Numbered from the stretch's first letter, positions 8,447-18,336 are shown. The stretch is DNA of 64,000 nt from Rhodopseudomonas palustris (GCF_003591005.1 NZ_QYYD01000013.1:92632-156631); one strand, 5' to 3'. The notes: generated from the letters alone by a model not told the origin. Made by a program: numbers and translations.

Positions 8447-10081
8447 ATGCAGCATGCCGGCGAACGCCCCGCCTCCGTGGAAGCGAGTAGCTCGGCGTGG
8501 GTGGCATTTCGCCACACCGCGTTCACCGTGGTATGGACTGCGACCGTCGTCGCCAATGTCGGCACCTGGATGTACAACGCCGCGTCCGGATGGTTGATGA
8601 CCAGCCTCGAGGCCGATCCCCTCACCGTCTCGCTGGTACAGGTCGCCTCCAGCCTGCCGATGTTTCTATTCGCGATCCCGGCCGGCGCGCTGTCGGACAT
8701 CATCGACAAGCGGCGCTTCCTGATCCTGATCGAAATCGTGCTCACCGTCTTCGCCGTCGCCAGCGCGCTGCTGGTGTGGTTCGGGCTGATGAACCCGACG
8801 CTGCTGCTACTGTTCACCTTCCTGCTCGGCGCCGGCGCGGCGTTCGCCGCACCGGCCTGGCAGGCGATCGTGCCGGACCTGGTGCCGAAACCGGCGCTCG
8901 CGTCGGCGGTCGCCAGCAACGGCGTCGGCATCAATATCAGCCGCGCCATCGGTCCCGCGCTCGGCGGCGTGGTCATTGGTGTGATGGGCATGGCGGCGCC
9001 GTTCTGGATCAACGCGCTGAGCAATTTCGCGGTGATCGGCGCGCTGATGTGGTGGCGTCCGGTGTCGACCCGCACCGCCAATCTGCCGGCCGAGCGGCTG
9101 ATGAGCGCGATCGTGATCGGCTTTCGTCACGCGCGCTACAATCCGGATCTGCGCGCGACGCTGGTCCGCGCCGTGGCGTTCTTTTTCTTCGCCAGCGCCT
9201 ATTGGGCGCTGCTGCCGCTGGTAGCGCGCAAACAGATCGCTGGCGGCCCGGCGCTGTACGGCATCCTGCTCGGCGCGATCGGGCTCGGCGCCATCTTCGG
9301 CGCCTTCCTGCTGCCCTCGCTGAAGCAGCGTCTCGGCCCGGACCGGATGGTTGCCGCCGGCACCATCGGCACCGCGATCAGCCTGGTGCTGCTCGGCAGT
9401 GTCACCCGCGTCGAGCCCGGCTTCGTCGCCTGTATGCTGGCCGGCGTCTCGTGGATCGCGGTGCTGGCCAATCTCAACGTCTCGGTGCAGGTGTCGCTGC
9501 CCGACTGGGTGCGCGGCCGCGGCCTCGCCATGTTCGTCACCGTGTTCTTCGGCGCGATGACCGCCGGCAGCGCGCTGTGGGGCCAGGTCGCATCGTCCTA
9601 CGGCCTGCCAATCGCGCATTTTCTGGCGGCGGCCGGCGCGGTGCTCGGCGTGGTGCTGACATGGCGCTGGAAGCTGCGCGGCGGCGCCACGCGCGACCTC
9701 GCACCGTCGATGCACTGGCCGGCCCCGGTGCTGGCGATAGACGCCGAGCCGGATCAGGGCCCGGTGCTGATCACCATCGAGTATCGGATCACGGCGGAGG
9801 AGCGCGACGACTTCCTGCGCGCGCTACACACGCTCAGCCACCAGCGCCGGCGCGACGGCGCCTATGCCTGGGACGTGTTCGAGGATGTCGCCGACAAGGG
9901 CCGCTTCCTCGAAGTATTTCAGGTCGCGTCCTGGCTCGAACATCTGCGTCAGCATCAACGCGTCACCAATGCCGACCGCATCGTGCAGGAGTCGGTACGG
10001 CGCTTTCACGCCGCGGCCGAGCCCAAGGTCACGCATCTGATCGCGGCATCGTTTCCAGGCAACGCCAAGCCGCGTTCCTGA
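8447..10081 (+). CDS. MFS exporter with C-terminal ABM-like domain
   Basis: A 544-residue major-facilitator transporter of the MFS_3 (EntS-like) branch. About 12 membrane helices fill residues 20-420, including the signature around ALSDIIDKRRFLIL between helices 2 and 3. The last ~110 residues are soluble (from PVLITIEYRITAEERDDF onward) and resemble an antibiotic-biosynthesis-monooxygenase-type ferredoxin fold. This MFS-ABM fusion is seen in other alphaproteobacteria, so it is not a sequencing error. The likely role is export of a small molecule such as a siderophore or drug; the substrate is unknown. It is transcribed divergently from the isochorismatase operon. SD GAGGAC precedes the ATG. 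Confidence 0.86.
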   Translation: MQHAGERPASVEASSSAWVAFRHTAFTVVWTATVVANVGTWMYNAASGWLMTSLEADPLTVSLVQVASSLPMFLFAIPAGALSDIIDKRRFLILIEIVLTVFAVASALLVWFGLMNPTLLLLFTFLLGAGAAFAAPAWQAIVPDLVPKPALASAVASNGVGINISRAIGPALGGVVIGVMGMAAPFWINALSNFAVIGALMWWRPVSTRTANLPAERLMSAIVIGFRHARYNPDLRATLVRAVAFFFFASAYWALLPLVARKQIAGGPALYGILLGAIGLGAIFGAFLLPSLKQRLGPDRMVAAGTIGTAISLVLLGSVTRVEPGFVACMLAGVSWIAVLANLNVSVQVSLPDWVRGRGLAMFVTVFFGAMTAGSALWGQVASSYGLPIAHFLAAAGAVLGVVLTWRWKLRGGATRDLAPSMHWPAPVLAIDAEPDQGPVLITIEYRITAEERDDFLRALHTLSHQRRRDGAYAWDVFEDVADKGRFLEVFQVASWLEHLRQHQRVTNADRIVQESVRRFHAAAEPKVTHLIAASFPGNAKPRS

Positions 10082-10093
10082 CCGGAGGCGCCC

Positions 10094-10564
10094 TCAGAAC
10101 AGCCCGTGGGCTCCGCCCACGGCACCGGCGACGGTGATCAGCGCCAGCGCGCTCAGCACGCGGTGGCCGCGCAGCGCGATGCGAAACGCGCAATCGGGGT
10201 CTTGGCGCGCCCGGCTTTCGAACCAGGCGTGCAGAAACAGCGGCTCGGCGACAAACAGCATCACCACAAAGATCGTCCACAACGCAATCATGGCGTGCAG
10301 CCACCAGAAGCCCGGATCGGCGATGCGCTCCCAGTGGCCCAACACGTCGAACAAATAGAGGCCGGATATTCCCGCCAGCAACACCGAGATCCGCGCCTGC
10401 CAGGCGAAGCGCCGCTCCAGCGCATCGAACACCGCAAGCCGCCGCTCGGCCTCGAATTCGCGCAGGCTCGGCAGGATCACGAAGGTCACGAACGCAAGGC
10501 CGCCGATCCAGTGAACGACCGACAGGACGTGAACTGCGCGGGCAAGTGCGGGCCAATCGATCAT
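10094..10564 (-). CDS. Four-helix membrane protein with conserved histidines (CopD/DUF2269-like)
   Basis: A 156-residue inner-membrane protein with four predicted helices. Histidines lie within or at the ends of the helices: VHVLSVVHWIGG in helix 1, WWLHAMIAL in helix 3 and RGHRVLSALAL before helix 4. This arrangement resembles CopD-like or cytochrome-b561-like proteins that bind haem or copper, but the ligands are not proven. A FixK-type box with a correctly spaced -10 element lies upstream (10698-10738), so low-oxygen induction is likely. It sits next to the nos cluster, and a role in copper handling or electron transfer during denitrification is an inference. Confidence 0.72.
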   Translation of the reverse strand: MIDWPALARAVHVLSVVHWIGGLAFVTFVILPSLREFEAERRLAVFDALERRFAWQARISVLLAGISGLYLFDVLGHWERIADPGFWWLHAMIALWTIFVVMLFVAEPLFLHAWFESRARQDPDCAFRIALRGHRVLSALALITVAGAVGGAHGLF

Positions 10565-10697
10565 TTGCTCCGACGTCGACGTCGCTGCAGCCTCCGCAGA
10601 CGATCGTCATCGTTCCTGTTGCTGGAGAGATCCGCGGCCTTGCTGCGCCGTGCGGTCGGGGTAGCCCGCTCAATCAGGCGGGTACGTCGACGCACCA

Positions 10698-10738
10698 ACT
10701 ATAGACACGGAACCTGCGAAGAGTTTGCGCGGGCGCAA
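10698..10738 (-). promoter_or_regulatory. FixK/FNR-type class II promoter
   Basis: The palindrome TTGCGCGGGCGCAA (10725-10738) matches the FixK2 consensus TTG(A/C)-N6-(T/G)CAA exactly, and the symmetry extends to GAGTTTGCGC/GCGCAAACTC. On the minus strand a good -10 hexamer TATAGT (10703-10698) is centred 31 nt downstream of the box centre, the geometry of a class II FNR/FixK activator at -41.5. Transcription would start near 10691 and read into the membrane-protein gene that begins at 10564. Confidence 0.7.
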
Positions 10739-10811
10739 ACTCGCGGCGGCCAGCGCCGCTACAGCTGTTCGGGCAATGCGCCACCACTCGCACCACCCGC
10801 AACAATGCGCG

Positions 10812-11684
10812 TCAGCCCAGAGCGGCCGACGCGGCAGCCTGCCGCAAGCTCGCCAGGCGCGTGATCGATTGCGCCGCTTGCTGCTGCGCGAATTCCAGGC
10901 TGACCTGATCCGTCGCGCGGTCTGCATCGTCAAGATAGAGTTCCGACAGCTGCTCGGCGCGCCGCAAGGCCCTGCGCTTGACAGTGTCGAGCGGCGCCGG
11001 CTCAAGCATTGCTTCGCCGGGCGCAACGTCCGGCACTCTCCCCCCGACCCGCAGCAACAATTCTCGGTCACGCGGCGCGAGCTGCGACCACAGCATCACG
11101 TCCTGCTGCAGCAGGCTCTCCAGCAAGGCGGCAGATTGCGGCTCGGCGGGCGCACTGGATTGCGGTCGCCCCGCGTCGCGCAGCGCACGCCACGCCAGCC
11201 GGCGCTCCTGCCGCAGCAGATTGCCGTCGCGCAACGCATCATGCGCGAAGCCTTCGGCCGCAGCTTGCACGGCAGCGTCGGTTGCCACCGCGATCACGTA
11301 GCTCCAGAACACGAAGGCGCGCCGCCGATGCTCCACCGCCATCGCCCACGCGGTGAAAGGCGTCGCCAGCTCCGAATGCCGAACCTCAGCAACTTCCCGA
11401 TCGGGTACCAGCTCCGGCAACGGCCAAGGCACGTCGGCGGCGACTGGCTGGCGGCCGAACGACTGCAAACAGGCAGCCGCGAGCTGATCGAGGCGGCGCG
11501 CCTCGATGGCCGACAACGTCTCGAACACGCAGCGCAGCGGCCACGCATCATCGCCCAGCTGCGCCGCGGCGGCTTGGTAACGCTGACGAGCGTGGCGTGC
11601 GACGCCGAATGCCACCGCATACAGCGCGATCAGCGACGTCACCGGAGCGGGTGGAACCATTGTGAGAATCGGATGACGGGTCAC
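10812..11684 (-). CDS. Uncharacterised helical protein, possibly ferritin-like
   Basis: A 290-residue, alanine/arginine/glutamate-rich protein with no signal peptide beyond a short hydrophobic N-terminus. The middle part has long amphipathic helices carrying FETLSAIEARRLDQLA, AVEHRRRAFVFW and AAAEGFAHDALRDGNLLR. The spacing of glutamates and histidines recalls the rubrerythrin/ferritin-like four-helix bundle, but a canonical pair of ExxH motifs is not clear, so the assignment is tentative. It is divergent from nosR with only about 150 nt between them. A function connected to denitrification, such as metal or oxidative protection, is possible but unproven. Confidence 0.55.
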   Translation of the reverse strand: MTRHPILTMVPPAPVTSLIALYAVAFGVARHARQRYQAAAAQLGDDAWPLRCVFETLSAIEARRLDQLAAACLQSFGRQPVAADVPWPLPELVPDREVAEVRHSELATPFTAWAMAVEHRRRAFVFWSYVIAVATDAAVQAAAEGFAHDALRDGNLLRQERRLAWRALRDAGRPQSSAPAEPQSAALLESLLQQDVMLWSQLAPRDRELLLRVGGRVPDVAPGEAMLEPAPLDTVKRRALRRAEQLSELYLDDADRATDQVSLEFAQQQAAQSITRLASLRQAAASAALG

Positions 11685-11837
11685 ATCGGGATTCCTACGG
11701 AGATTGACTTACTACCTACGCCATTCGAGACATTCAGCACGCGCGACAACGCCGTCCGCCCGCTACGAGACCTCGATGTCTCGATCTTGGATGGACCTCC
11801 GTCCTTCCCTGAACCTCAGACGGAACGTTGAACGATC

Positions 11838-14111
11838 TTGCGCACAATTCAAGTCACTTCTGTCTTCCTATGCGTCGTCGTCGCCGCGTTGCTGCTGCTG
11901 GGCGGCATGCAACGCAGCGTCGCCGCGACGCTTGCAGACTACATCGGCAAAGCAGCCCCGAGCGAGTTGATACCAGGTGCGACGCGGTTCGGCCCGCTGC
12001 AGGGCACACCCGCGATCGCACCGGTTTATCAGAACGAAACGCTGCAGGGCTTTGCCTATCTCACCTCGGAATTCGCCAACGCCACCGGCTATTCGGGCAA
12101 GCCCATTCAGATGCTGGTCGGAATCGATCAGGCGGGCGTCATCAAAGGCCTCAAACTTGTCGACCATAAGGAGCCGATCGTTCTGGTCGGCATTCCGGTC
12201 CAGCGCATTCTCGACGCGGTCAACAAGCTGATCGGCACCGACATGGCGAACGTTGTGCGAGGCGGCGCAGCATCGCCGCAGGTCGACATCGTCAGCGGCG
12301 CCACCGTCACTGTGCTGGTGATCGGCGACAGCATCGTGCGTTCCGCCACCAAGCTGATCCGCAGCGGTCGGCTCGGCGGCGCCGCGATCGCGGCCACGAC
12401 ATCAGCGCCGGTCAGCAAGATCGTCGACATGGACAACAGCGAAGTCCGCGACTGGCAGGGCCTGCTCGCCGACGGCGCCGTGCGACGCCTGTTGGTGACG
12501 GTCGAGGAGATCAATCAGGCGTTCGCCAAATCCGGCAACGCCGCCGCGGCCGAGCATCCGGAGGACGGCGAGCCCGACGCCGCCTTCATCGATCTGTATG
12601 CCGCCGACGTCGCGGTGCCGACCATCGGCCGCAGCCTGCTTGGCGACGACGGCTATCAGCGTCTCGCGGCACGTCTGAAGCCGGGCCAACACGCGCTGCT
12701 CGTCGCCGGCGCGGGGCGCTACTCGTTCAAGGGCTCCGGCTATGTCCGCGGCGGCATCTTCGATCGGATCGAGCTGATCCAGGACGGCAACAGCATGCGC
12801 TTCCGCGACCGCGATCATACGCGGCTCGGCGGCGTGGTGGCCTCAGGTGCTCCGGAGCTGCCGGAAATTGCTCTGTTCTCTATCCCGATCGACTTCGGCT
12901 TCGATCCGGTCGAACCATGGACGTTGCAGCTGCTGGTGCAACGCGTCATCGACGTCCGGGAGAAGGCCGCGCTCACGTTCGACCTAGGCTATCGGCTGCC
13001 CGATGCGCTGACAAAGCAGCAGCCGCTGCCAGCGCAGACGCCCAAAGTTGCGACGACGTCTGGTCCAGCAACCGCAGCGCCTTCCCCGATCCCTGCAGTC
13101 GAACCGAACGAGCAGCCGTTGTGGATGCGGATCTGGCAGGGTGACCTGATCAAAATCGGCATCACAGTCGCCGCGCTCGGCACGTTGGTCGTGATCTTCT
13201 TTTTCCAGAACGCGCTGGTGCGTCGGCCGCGGTTCTACAACTGGGTCCGCCGCGCATGCTTGCTGTTCATTCTGGTGTGGCTGGGCTGGTACGCCAACGC
13301 GCAGCTGTCCGTCGTCAATGTCCTCACCTTCGCCAACTCGCTGATCTCCGGCTTCAGCTGGGAGTACTTCCTGTCGGCGCCGTTGATCTTCCTGCTGTGG
13401 GCATCGGTCGCCGCCGGGCTGCTGTTCTGGGGCCGCGGCCCGTTCTGCGGCTGGCTGTGCCCATTCGGCGCGCTGCAGGAGCTGACCAACGGCATCGCGC
13501 AAGCGCTGAAAGTGCCGCAACTCCGCCTGCCCTGGGGCCTGCACGAGCGGCTGTGGCCGGTAAAATACATCATCTTCCTCGTGCTGTTTGGCACCTCGCT
13601 TTATTCGACCGCGCTGGCCGAACACCTCGCTGAACTTGAGCCGTTCAAGACCGCGATCATCCTGAAATTCGTCCGCGAATGGCCCTACGTGCTGTACGCC
13701 GCGACGCTGCTCGTCGCCGGCCTGTTCGTCGAGCGCTTCTTCTGCCGCTATCTCTGCCCGCTCGGCGCTGCGCTGGCGATTCCCGGGCGCCTCCGCATGT
13801 TCGAATGGCTGCGTCGCTGGAAGGAATGCGGCTCGCCGTGCCAGCGCTGCGCCAAGGAATGCCCGGTGCAGGCGATCCATCCCGAAGGGCACATCAACGT
13901 CAACGAGTGCATCTACTGCATGCACTGCCAGGAACTGTACTTCGACGACCAGCGCTGCCCGCACATGATTCAGGTGCGGCTAAAGCGCGAGAAGCGCGAT
14001 GCGCTGTCGTCTCCCGCAATGCGTGGCGGCAAGCGGCCCGACACGCTGATCACCGCCGGCGGGCGTCCGATCCCCAGCCTCAACCCGACTTCCCCAACCT
14101 CACAAGCCTAG
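11838..14111 (+). CDS. nosR: NosR, membrane flavoprotein electron donor to N2O reductase
   Basis: A 757-residue integral membrane iron-sulfur flavoprotein that passes electrons towards NosZ and is needed for nos expression. The N-terminal signal/anchor (1-30) precedes a periplasmic FMN-binding domain with the flavinylation motif SGAT at residues 153-156. Membrane helices occupy about 430-650 and include the two CxxxCP motifs CGWLCPFG (537) and CRYLCPLG (636). A cytoplasmic tail with two 4Fe-4S clusters (CQRCAKECP ... CIYCMHC) lies near 664-700. A stop at 11829 and the lack of an upstream ATG make TTG at 11838 the likely start. No FNR/FixK box was found in the 150-nt upstream gap. A weak TTGACT at 11704 may be a -35 element. 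Confidence 0.96.
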   Translation: MRTIQVTSVFLCVVVAALLLLGGMQRSVAATLADYIGKAAPSELIPGATRFGPLQGTPAIAPVYQNETLQGFAYLTSEFANATGYSGKPIQMLVGIDQAGVIKGLKLVDHKEPIVLVGIPVQRILDAVNKLIGTDMANVVRGGAASPQVDIVSGATVTVLVIGDSIVRSATKLIRSGRLGGAAIAATTSAPVSKIVDMDNSEVRDWQGLLADGAVRRLLVTVEEINQAFAKSGNAAAAEHPEDGEPDAAFIDLYAADVAVPTIGRSLLGDDGYQRLAARLKPGQHALLVAGAGRYSFKGSGYVRGGIFDRIELIQDGNSMRFRDRDHTRLGGVVASGAPELPEIALFSIPIDFGFDPVEPWTLQLLVQRVIDVREKAALTFDLGYRLPDALTKQQPLPAQTPKVATTSGPATAAPSPIPAVEPNEQPLWMRIWQGDLIKIGITVAALGTLVVIFFFQNALVRRPRFYNWVRRACLLFILVWLGWYANAQLSVVNVLTFANSLISGFSWEYFLSAPLIFLLWASVAAGLLFWGRGPFCGWLCPFGALQELTNGIAQALKVPQLRLPWGLHERLWPVKYIIFLVLFGTSLYSTALAEHLAELEPFKTAIILKFVREWPYVLYAATLLVAGLFVERFFCRYLCPLGAALAIPGRLRMFEWLRRWKECGSPCQRCAKECPVQAIHPEGHINVNECIYCMHCQELYFDDQRCPHMIQVRLKREKRDALSSPAMRGGKRPDTLITAGGRPIPSLNPTSPTSQA

Positions 14112-14120
14112 GAGACGACG

Positions 14121-16067
14121 ATGACCGACACCACCAAGGACAAAGGCGTCAGCCGGCGAGCATTGCTCGGCACCACAGCGGCGGCGGCCGGCGTCGGCCT
14201 CGCCGGCGGCGTTTCGCTGGGCAGCGACGGGCTGCACCTGATCGCCGCAGCCGAAGCACAAACCAAGGCTGCGCCCTCCGTGCCCGCGCGCCCCGCGATC
14301 CAGAAGGCCGAGGTCGCGCCCGGCGAGCTCGACGAGTACTACGTGTTCTTCTCGAGCGGCCAGACCGGCGAGCTGCGTATCGTCGGCCTGCCCTCGATGC
14401 GCGAGCTGATGCGCGTGCCGGTGTTCAACCGCTGCAGCGCCACCGGCTGGGGCCAGACCAACGAAAGCCTCAAGGTGCTGACCGAAGGTTTGCTCCCTGA
14501 AACGCGCGAGTTCCTGAAGAATCGCGGCGGCACCTACATGAACGGCGACCTTCACCATCCGCATCTGTCGTTCACCGACGGCACCTATGACGGCCGCTAC
14601 GTCTTCATGAACGACAAGGCCAACACCCGCGTCGCCCGCGTCCGGCTCGACGTGATGAAGTGCGACAAGATCATCCAGCTGCCGAACCAGCACACCGTGC
14701 ACGGCCTGCGCGTGCAGAAATATCCCCGCACCGGCTACGTGTTCTGCAACGGCGAAGACCGCGTGCCGCTGGTCAACGACGGCAAGAACCTGACCAACAC
14801 CAAGGACTACCACGCGATCTTCACCGCGGTGGACGGCGACGCTATGAAGGTGGCCTGGCAGGTGATGGTCGACGGCAACCTCGACAACGTCGATGCCGAC
14901 TACCAGGGCAAGTACGCGTTCGCGACCTGCTACAATTCGGAAGAAGGGGTCACCGCCGCCGAGATGACCGCCAACGATCAGGACTGGCTGGTGATCTTCA
15001 ACCTGAAGCGCATCGAAGAGGCGGTGAAGAAGGGCGACTTCAAGGAGACGAACGGTGTGCCGGTGATCGACGGCCGCAAGGGCTCGCCCTACACCCGTTA
15101 TGTGCCGGTCGCCAACAGCCCGCACGGCATCAACACGGCCCCGGATGGCATCCACATCGTCGCCAACGGCAAGTTGTCGCCGACCGTGACGGTGATGGAC
15201 GTTCGGCTGTTCGATCAGCTGTTCGACGACAAGATCAAGCCGCGTGATGTGATCGTTGCCGAGCCGGAGCTGGGTCTCGGGCCACTGCACACCGCCTATG
15301 ACGGCAAGGGCAACGCCTACACCACGCTGTTCATCGACAGCCAGGTCTGCAAGTGGAACATCGATCTGGCGCGTCGCGCCTACAGGGGCGACAAGGTCAA
15401 TCCCATCCTCGACAAGGTCGACGTTCAGTATCAGCCCGGCCACAACCACACCTCGATGGGCCAGACCAAAGAGGCAGACGGAAAATGGCTGATCTCGCTC
15501 AACAAGTTTTCCAAGGACCGCTTCCTGAACGTCGGACCGCTCAAGCCGGAGAACGATCAGCTGATCGACATCTCCAGCGACAAAATGAAGGTGGTGCACG
15601 ACGGTCCGAGCTTTGCCGAGCCACACGACGCCACCATCGTGCATCGGTCGAAGATCAACCCAGTGTCGATCTGGGATCGCGCCGATCCGATGTTCGCGGA
15701 CGCGGTGAAGCAGGCCAAGGCCGACGGCATCGACCTCGAAGCCGACTCCAAGGTGGTGCGTGATGGCGACAAGGTCCGCGTCTACATCACCTCGAGCGCG
15801 CCCAATTTCAGCCTGAGCGAATTTCAGGTGAAACAAGGCGATCACGTCACCGTCTACGTCACCAACATCGACTCGATCGAAGACCTCACCCACGGCTTCT
15901 CGATCGTGAACTACGGCATCCAGATGGAGGTCGCGCCGCAGGCCACCGCCTCGGTGTCGTTCTCAGCCGACAAGGCCGGCGTCTATTGGTACTACTGCTC
16001 GTGGTTCTGTCACGCCATGCATATGGAGATGAAGGGCCGCATGCTGGTCGAGCCGAAGAGCGTCTGA
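14121..16067 (+). CDS. nosZ: NosZ, nitrous oxide reductase (clade I, Tat-exported)
   Basis: A 648-residue periplasmic copper enzyme that reduces N2O to N2. The Tat signal SRRALLG (residues 11-17) and a hydrophobic stretch with AEAQT mark export in the folded state, typical of clade I NosZ. The beta-propeller supplies the CuZ histidines (for example [15 protein letters not shown] and EPHDAT). The C-terminal cupredoxin domain carries the CuA motif [12 protein letters not shown] with Cys626, Trp628, Cys630, His634 and Met637. All key residues are present, so the enzyme should be active. It lies 9 nt after nosR and is preceded by AGGAG. Its maturation genes follow directly. Confidence 0.98.
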   Translation: MTDTTKDKGVSRRALLGTTAAAAGVGLAGGVSLGSDGLHLIAAAEAQTKAAPSVPARPAIQKAEVAPGELDEYYVFFSSGQTGELRIVGLPSMRELMRVPVFNRCSATGWGQTNESLKVLTEGLLPETREFLKNRGGTYMNGDLHHPHLSFTDGTYDGRYVFMNDKANTRVARVRLDVMKCDKIIQLPNQHTVHGLRVQKYPRTGYVFCNGEDRVPLVNDGKNLTNTKDYHAIFTAVDGDAMKVAWQVMVDGNLDNVDADYQGKYAFATCYNSEEGVTAAEMTANDQDWLVIFNLKRIEEAVKKGDFKETNGVPVIDGRKGSPYTRYVPVANSPHGINTAPDGIHIVANGKLSPTVTVMDVRLFDQLFDDKIKPRDVIVAEPELGLGPLHTAYDGKGNAYTTLFIDSQVCKWNIDLARRAYRGDKVNPILDKVDVQYQPGHNHTSMGQTKEADGKWLISLNKFSKDRFLNVGPLKPENDQLIDISSDKMKVVHDGPSFAEPHDATIVHRSKINPVSIWDRADPMFADAVKQAKADGIDLEADSKVVRDGDKVRVYITSSAPNFSLSEFQVKQGDHVTVYVTNIDSIEDLTHGFSIVNYGIQMEVAPQATASVSFSADKAGVYWYYCSWFCHAMHMEMKGRMLVEPKSV

Positions 16068-16075
16068 CGGTGACG

Positions 16076-17434
16076 ATGACGGCATACGTTGCGCGACTGG
16101 TGGCGGCCCTGCTCGGGGCCGCCGGCTGCGGCGCGGCATTCGCCGCGCAGCTCGAAGTTGTGCCGTCTTCGGACCTGCAATCGGTGCTGAACGGCGCGAG
16201 CGACGGCGACATCGTCGCGCTCGCGCCGGGCACCTACAACGGCCCGATCAGGATCGAGCGCAAGCTTGAGCTGATTGGTCGCCCCGGCGTCATCGTGCTC
16301 GGCCGTGGCGAGGGCAGCGTGATCACGGTCTCGGCCCCTGACGTCGCGGTGCGCGGCCTCACAATTCGTGGCTCGGGCCGCAATCCGCAGGCGATGGACT
16401 CCGGAGTCTTTCTCACCCAGAAGGCCGAGCGAGCCCTGATCGAAGGCAATTTGATCGATGACAATCTGTACGGCGTGAACGTCTACAGCGCGCGCGGCGC
16501 GCGCGTCGCCGGCAACACCATCGAGGGGCTGCGCGGCATCCGGCTGAACGAAGCCGGCAACGGCGTGCGGGTGTGGAACGCGCCGGATGTGGTGATCGAC
16601 GGCAACACCATTCGCTACGGACGCGACGGCATCTTCTCGATCGCCAGCACCAAGGACCGCTTCATCAATAATCGCTTCGAGAAGGTTCGCTTCGCCGTGC
16701 ACTATATGTACACCGACGACAGCGAAATCAGCGGCAACACCTCCACCGGCAATCATGGCGGCTACGCCATCATGTATTCCAAGCGCCTGATCATCCGCAG
16801 CAACGTCTCTGACCGTGACCGCGATTTCGGGCTGCTGTTCAACTACGCCAACTATGCGACGATCGAGGGCAACCTGGTTGCCGGCGGCAAGCTGGCGGAC
16901 ATCAGCGCCGACTTCGACGGCGCCGACGACGAGAAATCCATGCTGCCGAAGACGGAGGCCCCCGCGACTCGCGCCGCCACCGGCCCGGAGAAGTGCGTCT
17001 TCATCTACAACAGCAACAAGGGCTTCTTCCGCGACAACTGGTTCGAGCATTGCGGCATCGGCGTGCACTTCACGGCCGGCTCCGAAGGCAATGAAATCAC
17101 CGGCAACGCCTTCATCGGAAACCGCAATCAGGTCAAGTATGTCGGCACGCGCAATCTCGACTGGTCGAAGAGCGGCCGCGGCAATTACTGGAGCGACAAC
17201 CCGGCGTTCGACCTCGACGGCGACGGCGTTGCCGACACCGCCTATCGGCCGAACGACCTGGTCGATCGCGTGCTGTGGACCGCGCCGTCCGCCAAGGTGC
17301 TGATCAACAGCCCCGCCGTACAGGTGCTGCGCTGGGCGCAGAACCAGTTTCCGGCGCTGTATCCCGGCGGCGTCATCGACAGCCGGCCGCTGATCGCGCC
17401 GCCGCCGCGGCCCCAATCCACGAGCGTGCAATGA
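16076..17434 (+). CDS. nosD: NosD, periplasmic copper-centre maturation protein
   Basis: A 452-residue exported protein of the CASH/parallel-beta-helix family required to assemble the CuZ (Cu4S) centre of NosZ, working with the NosFY transporter. A signal peptide (about 1-24, ending FAA/QLE) is followed by many NxI/GN-type helix rungs such as ISGNTSTGNHGGYAIMYS and EGNEITGNAFIGN. The ATG at 16076 is 8 nt after the nosZ stop; an in-frame GTG at 16070 is an alternative. The stop overlaps the nosF start (ATGA), showing translational coupling. Confidence 0.95.
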   Translation: MTAYVARLVAALLGAAGCGAAFAAQLEVVPSSDLQSVLNGASDGDIVALAPGTYNGPIRIERKLELIGRPGVIVLGRGEGSVITVSAPDVAVRGLTIRGSGRNPQAMDSGVFLTQKAERALIEGNLIDDNLYGVNVYSARGARVAGNTIEGLRGIRLNEAGNGVRVWNAPDVVIDGNTIRYGRDGIFSIASTKDRFINNRFEKVRFAVHYMYTDDSEISGNTSTGNHGGYAIMYSKRLIIRSNVSDRDRDFGLLFNYANYATIEGNLVAGGKLADISADFDGADDEKSMLPKTEAPATRAATGPEKCVFIYNSNKGFFRDNWFEHCGIGVHFTAGSEGNEITGNAFIGNRNQVKYVGTRNLDWSKSGRGNYWSDNPAFDLDGDGVADTAYRPNDLVDRVLWTAPSAKVLINSPAVQVLRWAQNQFPALYPGGVIDSRPLIAPPPRPQSTSVQ

Positions 17435-18336
17435 CCGCAACCATCTCCGTCACCGACGTCGAAAAGCATTACCGCGCCGTCCGCGCGTTGCGCGGCGTCT
17501 CGTTCGATCTCCAGCCGGGCCGGCTCAGCGCACTGGTCGGCCACAACGGCGCCGGCAAGACGACGTTGATCAAGCTGATGCTCGGCCTGATCCGCGCCAC
17601 CAGCGGCGCCATCCGGGTGCTCGGCGAAGATCCCGCCGCCGGCGAATTCGCAGGCCGGCGGCTGCTCGGCTATCTGCCCGAGAACGTGGCCTTCAACACC
17701 GGCCTCACCGGCCGCGAGACGCTGGCGTTCTACGCCCGTCTTAAGCACATCGCGCCGGCCGCCGCATGGCCATTGCTCGACCGCGTCGGCCTCGCCCACG
17801 CGGCCGATCGCAAGGTCGGCACCTACTCCAAGGGGATGCGGCAGCGGCTCGGACTGGCGCAGGCGCTGCTCGGTCGCCCGCGCGTGCTGCTGCTCGACGA
17901 GCCGACCACAGGGCTGGACCCGGCACTGCGGCAGACCTTCTACGACATCTGCGACGAACTTCGCCGCGACGGCGCCACCGTGCTGATTTCCTCGCACGCA
18001 CTGACCGAACTCGAAGACCGCGCCGAGCACGTGCTGATCATGAACCGCGGCCTGCTGGTCGTGCAAGGCACGATGGACGAGCTGCGTCACATCTCGCGCC
18101 TGCCGATCCGCGTCACGATCGACATGGCATCGAACGCCGACGCGCTGCCGCCATGGCTCGGCGACGCGGCGCGGACGACGCGCGGCGTTGTGATGCTGGC
18201 CCGCAACGACGCGGACAAGATGATGCTGCTGCGTGAGGCCGCTGCCGATCCGCGCGTGCGCAACATCGAGATCGCTGCGCCGACACTGGACGATCTCTAC
18301 GCACACTTCCTGCAAAGCCAGGAGGCCGCAGCATGA
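17431..18336 (+). CDS. nosF: NosF, ABC transporter ATPase for NosZ maturation
   Basis: A 301-residue ABC ATPase. Walker A is GHNGAGKTT (residues 37-45), the signature is YSKGMRQRLGLAQALL and Walker B is VLLLDEPTTGLDP, with the switch histidine in ISSHAL. It energises NosY, and NosDFY together deliver a sulfur-containing species for the CuZ site. The ATG overlaps the nosD stop by four nucleotides, and its own stop overlaps the nosY start by four. An upstream in-frame extension into nosD is not used. Confidence 0.96.
   Translation: MTATISVTDVEKHYRAVRALRGVSFDLQPGRLSALVGHNGAGKTTLIKLMLGLIRATSGAIRVLGEDPAAGEFAGRRLLGYLPENVAFNTGLTGRETLAFYARLKHIAPAAAWPLLDRVGLAHAADRKVGTYSKGMRQRLGLAQALLGRPRVLLLDEPTTGLDPALRQTFYDICDELRRDGATVLISSHALTELEDRAEHVLIMNRGLLVVQGTMDELRHISRLPIRVTIDMASNADALPPWLGDAARTTRGVVMLARNDADKMMLLREAAADPRVRNIEIAAPTLDDLYAHFLQSQEAAA

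Noticed and set aside
11685..11837. FNR/FixK/NnrR binding site upstream of nosR.
   Set aside because: No TTG-N8-CAA arrangement is present. The nearest candidate (TTGCGCACAATTCAA) has one extra base and overlaps the start codon.
12984..13964. Long minus-strand open frame inside nosR (and similar ones inside nosZ, nosD, malQ, leuA and the dctM region).
   Set aside because: These are GC-rich antisense shadows: low-complexity Arg/Ala/Gln composition, no domain, and completely covered by a recognised gene on the other strand.
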